From: Brachionus plicatilis
Lineage: Eukaryota; Rotifera; Eurotatoria; Ploima; Brachionidae
NCBI GenBank assembly: GCA_010279815.1
Contig: QEOQ01000508.1
Location: forward strand, 6,380,039-6,444,038
Direction of reading: 5' to 3'
Length of the DNA stretch: 64,000 bases
Position 1 is the first letter of the stretch. Each line of letters begins with the position of its first letter. Below the pieces are notes generated by a model. That model was given only the letters and a program-made list of their open reading frames with translations. It searched no databases and was not told the DNA's origin. The position numbers and the translations under genes were made by a program. Of this stretch, positions 59,001-64,000 are shown piece after piece.

Positions 59001-61547
59001 AGTGATTAAGGCAGTTTTAGCATTTGAATAAAAATTTTGATATAAAAGAAATAAAGAACTTGAAAATTCTTTATTAATTAATTTTTTTTAACTTGGCACA
59101 TTAATAAACTAATGAGTCGGGTCGAATATAACCGCTGGGCTTATAAGTAGCTTATAAGAATATAATTAATAGATTTTTTTGTTGGCTATTAAGATAAATT
59201 TAAACATTTAATCATTTTTGAAAAACGAATTGAAGTGAAAAAAAATTTTTAATATATTTTTCAGTTCAATTTATAATGAGGTTTAAAACCCGAAATCGGG
59301 TCAATTTGAACTACCGGGCTTTCTGGTGTTGAATTTTTTTTAATAAAAAATTTTAAATTCCTTTTTTTTTTAAAGAAAAGAGCATAGTTAATTGTCTTCC
59401 ATTAATAAAAGCTTCCATGTCCCCTATTAACTAATAATGTCTTGTTTTAAATTCGATGATTTATTTAAATCCAGAGTTGTTTAAAAGTCATAAAGTCTAA
59501 GTCAAGTCAAGTCTAGTGACTTGAAATTTTTTTCTTACAAATGCCTTTTGACTTGACTTGAAAATTTATTTTTTAAAAATAAGTCTTTTGTCGTTCCATG
59601 TAGTTATTAAGGGGCCATTTTTATTTCATTATTTTTGATTAAAAAAAAAATTACAAGTCAGATCAAATGACATGACTTTGAAAAGACTTAAAAATGACTT
59701 TTTTTGTTGACATTTGCTGGAGTCTGTTTAAATCATATTAAAAGTGTTCTGATATTATAAGAAAAAAAAACTAGCAATAAATTCATTAAAAAAATTTTAA
59801 TCTAAACAAAAAGAAATGAATACAATTTTTTTTTTCAATTAAAAAAATATTAAACGATTGTAAAATTACTTTCGTTGATTAAAAATAAAATTTCACACTG
59901 ATTTTAAATTAAATCCGTGACACAATAAAAAATTTTAAAAAAAATTCAAAATTATTTTTTGAATCCAAGAAAAAACTGCTCAAAAAATTGATAAAATTTG
60001 CAGAATCATATTTAGAAAATAAAGAGCAAGAGCCGCTTTTCTTTAGTGCTGTATTTTAAAAAAAGTCAAAACAAAATCACAAAGCGCCCGCTCGCTAACA
60101 TTTTAGCTAATTTTATATTTTAGCCATGAGCGCTGAGCCAACTAGCTCAGTGAGCGAGCCTCAGCCAGCCAAACATTCTTCAAAAACCTTGCCAGCTCAC
60201 CTCCAGTCATTCGTCAACCGATTGTCGATGCCCAAAAAGAGCCAGGCAAGCGAGTCGAGCACAGCTCGCTCGTCCACGCCCCAGCCAACACCCGATGACA
60301 CACTTTTAGTATCCAAAAAGAGCGGCACCAAGCTGCCTGTCAAACAACAGCAAATCGACTCGGCCACCATCAAAAAAACAAAGCCCAAAGCAACGAACAG
60401 AAAGCCCATCGACTCAAAAACCCTGACCAAAAGGTCCACCATGACCAACTCTCAAAGCATGAACGTGATCAACCAATCGAATGGACACTCGGTCAAAGCG
60501 GCTGTGTCCACTTGTAATCTGAGCGAGGAAAGCAAGCCAAGTGAGAACGGCGTGGCCGAGACCAAGGAAGAAGAGGATCGGGCGTCGAGCGGCGACCCTT
60601 CTAAATCTGTTCAATCTTCTTCTTCGTCGAGTGGCAAGACCCAAGAAGAAGAAGAGTACAAACGAAAGTTAGAAGAGAAGCGGCGAGAAGCCCGGGAAAA
60701 AGCGGCCAGAGAGGCCGAGCTGGAGCGTCAACGGCTAGAGGCGTTGAGGCTCGAAGAAGAGGAGAAGAGGCGACAGGAAGAAGAGGAACAGATGCGTTTG
60801 ATTCAGTTGGCCCGAGAGCAAGAAGAGGAACGGCTCCGAGTGGCTATACAACAGGAGCAAGAGAGACGCGATAAAGAGGAAAATGACAGAAGAGTGAAAG
60901 AAGAGGCCGAGCGAAAGGCCAGAGTGGACGCAGAGAGACAGGAGCGCGAGAGATTGGAGAAGGCGCGCAAGGACGAAGAGGAACGCCTTGAGCGCAAGAA
61001 AAAAGTCGACATGATCATGAGAAGAGTTCAGAACAAAGACGAGAACGGATCGTCAAATGATCTAGTCAAGTCAAACTCCAATCTCAATTTGTTGATGACC
61101 ACGTCCAACAATGATTTGTCCAATGTGCTCGGCACACACAACCACACATCCAGCATGACCACAAGCATGATTGAGCATGGTGGTTCGAGTGAGTCAAAAA
61201 TTAAGACACCATTGTTGCAAAGCATTCTGAGCAAGACTCGCATAAATACTATATTGAATAAATACGCGGATGATCCTGTGCTCAGCTCGTCCACTTTGTC
61301 TCTGATCGCTCAAAATGGATCGCAGAAAAGTCAAAAAGGCAAAAGTGAGGAAAAGGTCGAATTCGATCTGCAGCTAAATGAGGTTAATGTGGAAGTGAAT
61401 GAGGCCGAGTGTCCGCCGTCAACTGAATCAAATAGTTCAGCGTCGTCGGCTTCGTCGCCAGTGTCCACAACATCTGCTGAAAATAACGATTTGAATCATC
61501 AGGACGATTTGTCTCTCTCACCATCCAATGAGCCAATTACTGCCTAG
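56075..61547 (+). CDS. MAP7/ensconsin-like microtubule protein
   Basis: Coding exons 56075-56132, probably 56303-56599, and 60124-61547. All junctions are phase 1, giving 592 residues with the middle exon or 493 without it. The last exon carries most of the protein: a Ser/Thr/Lys-rich region, then an uninterrupted charged helix (about residues 290-422 of the long form; EKRREAREKAAREAELERQ, RQERERLEKARKDEEERLER) ending KKKVDMIMRR. That end matches the close of the MAP7 (E-MAP-115) domain, which binds kinesin-1. A Ser-rich C-terminus follows. In animals MAP7 proteins recruit and activate kinesin-1 on microtubules. The ATG at 60126 sits two bases after the acceptor and is probably internal. The N-terminal helix of MAP7 is missing here; compare 51788-52387. 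Confidence 0.75.
56303..56599 (+). CDS. probable symmetric cassette exon of the MAP7-like gene
   Basis: 297 bases, open in the frame set by the flanking exons, with acceptor taatttaaaag and donor AAAG|gtaacc. Both sides are phase 1, so inclusion or skipping keeps the frame. It adds 99 residues: a basic start (ENVTERQRHTACRLAHRSQM), a Ser/Thr-rich middle and a Cys-containing end (HAIHCRSSQSIERCPRACK). An alternative acceptor at 56671 would lead to an early stop (V-V-T then TAA). Expression data would be needed to confirm use; the evidence here is frame and splice-site agreement. Confidence 0.5.
56850..57341. mobile_element. hAT-type MITE, CAGAGTTG family, copy 5
   Basis: Left end CAGAGTTGTATAAAAGTCAC, right end CTGACTTTTATACAAGCCTG. 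Both ends carry the same change (GTATAAAAG and CTTTTATAC) relative to other copies. It lies in the large intron of the MAP7-like gene. Confidence 0.75.
58190..58480. mobile_element. 291-bp palindromic element, ACCTTCCAATA termini
   Basis: Ends ACCTTCCAATACAGAAATAA and, complementary, TTTTTGTATTGGAAGGT. Complementarity runs about 100 bp with scattered mismatches (tctaaatatcaaaaa against tttttgacatttaga). Similar text without a clear left end is at 18030-18150. It lies in the MAP7-like intron; the frames overlapping it are not genes. Confidence 0.7.
58712..59328. mobile_element. 617-bp piggyBac-like non-autonomous element
   Basis: Left end CACTAGAAAACCCG directly after TTAA (58708-58711). Right end CGGGCTTTCTGGTG directly before TTGA, a one-base variant of TTAA. 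The TTAA site and the C-x-C-T-A-G-A-A-A start are typical of piggyBac-type transposons. Interior cgggt/acccg words repeat. No transposase frame. A lone left-end-like cactagaaaacct is also at 54141. Confidence 0.7.
59472..59726. mobile_element. hAT-type MITE, CAGAGTTG family, copy 6
   Basis: Left end CAGAGTTGTTTAAAAGTCAT. The right end is worn to TGGAGTCTG, but the 8-bp duplication tttaaatc is exact on both sides (59464-59471, 59727-59734). Lies in the MAP7-like intron. Confidence 0.8.
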
Positions 61548-62160
61548 AATTTTTGATTTAGACACTCGCGATTCTTATATGTTTAAATTTTCCAAGCAAA
61601 ACAAACTAATTTTTTCTTAATTTATTTTTAAATGTATTTTTTTTTTCAACTTATTTTTTCTTTTTTTTCTCTCTTTTTTTTTATTTTTTTTTTTAGAAAT
61701 TTTGTCACTCATTTGACAAGAAAACACTAGACGATTTTAATTGTTTTGAATTGTCCGGCACAATTTGTCGGGCTTTAATTCTTGATTGTTTTTTCATTTA
61801 TTCTGAGTTTCTTCTTCTTCTTCTTCTGGTTCATTTGATAAAAATGAAAATTTATTCTAAATTTAATTTGAATAAACACTTTTTCTTAGTAATTTTATGT
61901 TGAATATCCCGAAACATAATAAATTTAAATAAACAATTAAAGTCAATTGGTTTCTTTAAGCTTTTCTAGATCATTTCTTTCTCAAAGTTTTTACACAGCT
62001 ACAAACTAAAATAATGAAAATAATGTGTAGAAAAAAAATACCACAAAATTAATTTTATCATAAATAATTTTTTATTTTACAAAGGCTTTAAATTTTTTTT
62101 AATTTATAACTAAACTCTCCTATTTTGAAAAAATAATGTCAGTTAAGGTATTGAACTCAA
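61548..62160. other. 3' flank of the MAP7-like gene
   Basis: T-rich tracts and a (ttc)n run near 61811. Likely 3' UTR and polyadenylation region; no other feature. Confidence 0.4.
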
Positions 62161-62181
62161 TGACAGTGTATGAAATCGAGC

Positions 62182-63396
62182 CTAGGGTGAACAGTCTTGG
62201 CAGGGTCTTGTACAACCTTTGGGTCCATATTGCTCAGGACAAGTGCGAGTTTTATTTTCGAGTTGCTTGAGATTTTTGGCCTTCCAATCACCCTCAAAAA
62301 CTCTAGCTTTCAAATTTCCCCAAAAATCTTCGATTGGTCGTGCTTTTGGTACGTTTGTTGGATTCACTTCTTTGGCAACATACCTTATATTTTTATCTAA
62401 CATATAATTCTGTACCATATTCGCACAATGAGATGATGCTAAGGATTACACATACTTTTTCCGCGCGTACGGAAAAAGTATTATTTTCAATGCGCGGAAA
62501 AAGTCTTTAGTATGTTTTATGCAATTTTTTATTAAAAAAGATAGTTTAAGAAAATTTTTTATGTCCAATTAAAATTAAGAATAATGAAAAAAACAAAGAC
62601 AAATTATAGCTTAAATAAGGATTTCCATTTTCTTCCATATTTATGTTATTATGTTCACCACAAATTATTAAAAAGTTCGAAACAGACGGCAAATTATCGC
62701 TGCTATATCCACTCGAATTTGAGCTATGATCTGTTAAATCTTGAGGGAGTTTCTGCGTAATTTGACTCACTATCGGTCTATTATTATTTTCTGATTCATC
62801 TTCATCTGAAGCGTCATCATAAATTTCTTCTTCTTCTGAATCTGAGTCGCTTATATCGCCAGAATAGGCAACACATTTCTCTGTCTTTTTTTCCTCCTCA
62901 GACATAGTAGCGAGGATCATACCAATGTACTCATCGACCGTTAATTTCCCTAAAATTAACATTTGACGACAAAATGTATAAGACGCATCTGTGTATACTA
63001 CTAATTTACGTCTATATGGTACAGGAATTTTTTCATGATAAGCAAAGGCTATTTGATTTCTTGAGTTTTAAGTGCCTCAATAGCTGAATAAATATTTGGA
63101 TGATAGATACGAGTATTATTTTTGATGCGCCGAAAACTTAAATAATATGCCATCCTGATAATATTCTTTAATCATTTGTTCAAGTCGTTTCTTAATACAC
63201 TCTCCAAGGTAGACATGTTGGCCCGATTTATGATTGAAATAGGCGATAAGTTTAGTTACCATTAGTTTCGTCGCAATCTTAGCAGGTCTACCACTTCCTT
63301 TTTTTTTCTTGAAAGTTTTATCTTTTTCTATAACATCTAGCCAACGATAAACAGAACGTTTTTTGTATTCAAGACCAGTGAATCGCCTTACAACTT
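62182..63396 (-). pseudogene. decayed mariner-like transposase
   Basis: On the minus strand, 63396-63140 reads RRFTGLEYKKRSVYRWLDVI and KKKKGSGRPAKIATK, a helix-turn-helix plus GRP hook as in Tc1/mariner transposases; stops follow. 62962-62546 is an open acidic segment (SDSDSEEEEIYDDASDEDES) whose link to the transposase is uncertain. 62450-62182 reads ASSHCANMVQ, then NPTNVPKARPIEDFWGNL, the end of a DDE/D catalytic domain (the P-x-x-R-P-I-E-D-F-W block). The catalytic core between them is missing or unreadable, so the element is dead. Confidence 0.6.
62455..62516. repeat. CG-containing inverted repeat in transposase relic
   Basis: The words actttttccgcgc and gcgcggaaaaagt face each other, with a third copy (acggaaaaagt) between them. 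The cgcg core is rare in this AT-rich window. It interrupts the transposase text and may be the ends of a small later insertion. Confidence 0.5.
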
Positions 63397-63964
63397 TTTA
63401 CAAAGTTGTAAAAATCTTTATTGATAGTTTCGTACATTTTTTACTAACAACTTATCGAAAATTCAACTGATATAATTTTTATTTATTTTAAAGTTAGGTT
63501 CAGCCTGATTTTAAATTTTGAAAAAAATGGGAAAGGTCTTGTCCACTCTTATAGCAAATTAAACCAAACTTTTGTGCCGTTTTTTATTCTACACCCGTTA
63601 TTCTAAACAAAACTCATCTAGATTAATAACACTTACCTCCAACATAATCAAAATACATTTCTTTAAAAATTAATAAAGAAAAATTTTATCAGAAGTTAAA
63701 CCTGTTTACAAATATAAATATCTATTAAACCATCCTCAGACGTTGCTTACACTGGAATGAAATTCAACTCACAATTAATAGACATTTTTACAAAAACACT
63801 TTAATTGAAAGATTTTAATCGACTTTAATTTTTTTGATATTATTCTTATTTTTTCTGGTTCCCTCTTTCAATGCTAATGCCACTTCTCTATTCATTCGCT
63901 CAATTACCCAACCCCTAGCCTAAAAATAAGGACTTCCATTCTGAGTAGCATGAGGTTAGGCTCA

Positions 63965-63965
<1 letters not shown>
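63397..63965. other. right-end flank, nothing recognised
   Basis: No gene supported. Confidence 0.35.

Positions 63966-64000
<35 letters not shown>
63966..64000. repeat. AAT microsatellite at window edge
   Basis: Pure aat repeat running to the end of the window; its true length is unknown. Confidence 0.95.

Overview
The window looks like nuclear DNA of a small-genome animal. It is extremely AT-rich, has many short GT-AG introns (about 40-70 bp), carries clear animal orthologues (PSF1, PHF5A, NEDD8, COP9 subunit 2, CstF77, a MAP7-like protein), and holds a non-LTR retrotransposon plus many short inverted-repeat transposons. Base composition, intron size and repeat style would fit a monogonont rotifer such as Brachionus. 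That is an inference from style; no marker proves it. I see no tRNA, rRNA or CRISPR array.

Layout. 1-4100: repeat-rich sequence with a reverse-transcriptase relic and two inverted-repeat elements. 4130-5717: a tandem cluster of three small single-pass membrane proteins, each with a C-terminal PPxY motif. 7453-9593: a compact housekeeping block with GINS1/PSF1 and PHF5A on +, and a BORCS6-like protein and NEDD8 on -. NEDD8 is split into three tiny exons. 11482-12165, 19652-20332 and 24892-25605: three nearly identical secreted proteins whose glycine-rich tails differ; the middle copy is a mosaic of the other two. 13994-17375: a four-exon receptor with signal peptide, ectodomain, one membrane span and a SEFIR-like (IL-17-receptor type) domain, with a TA-flanked transposon in an intron. 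20600-29600: a decayed non-LTR retrotransposon, then two 1649-bp inverted arms of equal length around a 3.7-kb loop containing the third glycine-rich gene. 30835-32482: a single-pass membrane protein of unknown family. 35157-37513 and 37694-41924: COP9 signalosome subunit 2 and CstF77/CSTF3, divergent from a 180-bp shared promoter. 42000-51700: a gene desert with a hAT-type MITE and a 350-bp tandem repeat. 51788-52387: a MAP7-like coiled-coil ORF. 55780-61547: a MAP7/ensconsin-like gene with a probable symmetric cassette exon and four MITEs in its main intron. 62182-63400: a decayed mariner-like transposon.

The conserved genes act in DNA replication (PSF1), splicing (PHF5A), cleavage and polyadenylation (CstF77), NEDD8 conjugation and removal (NEDD8, CSN2), lysosome positioning (BORCS6) and microtubule transport (MAP7). 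Apart from the CSN2/CstF77 head-to-head pair they are ordinary neighbours. All intron boundaries were placed by eye from GT/AG sites, reading phase and remembered family sequences.
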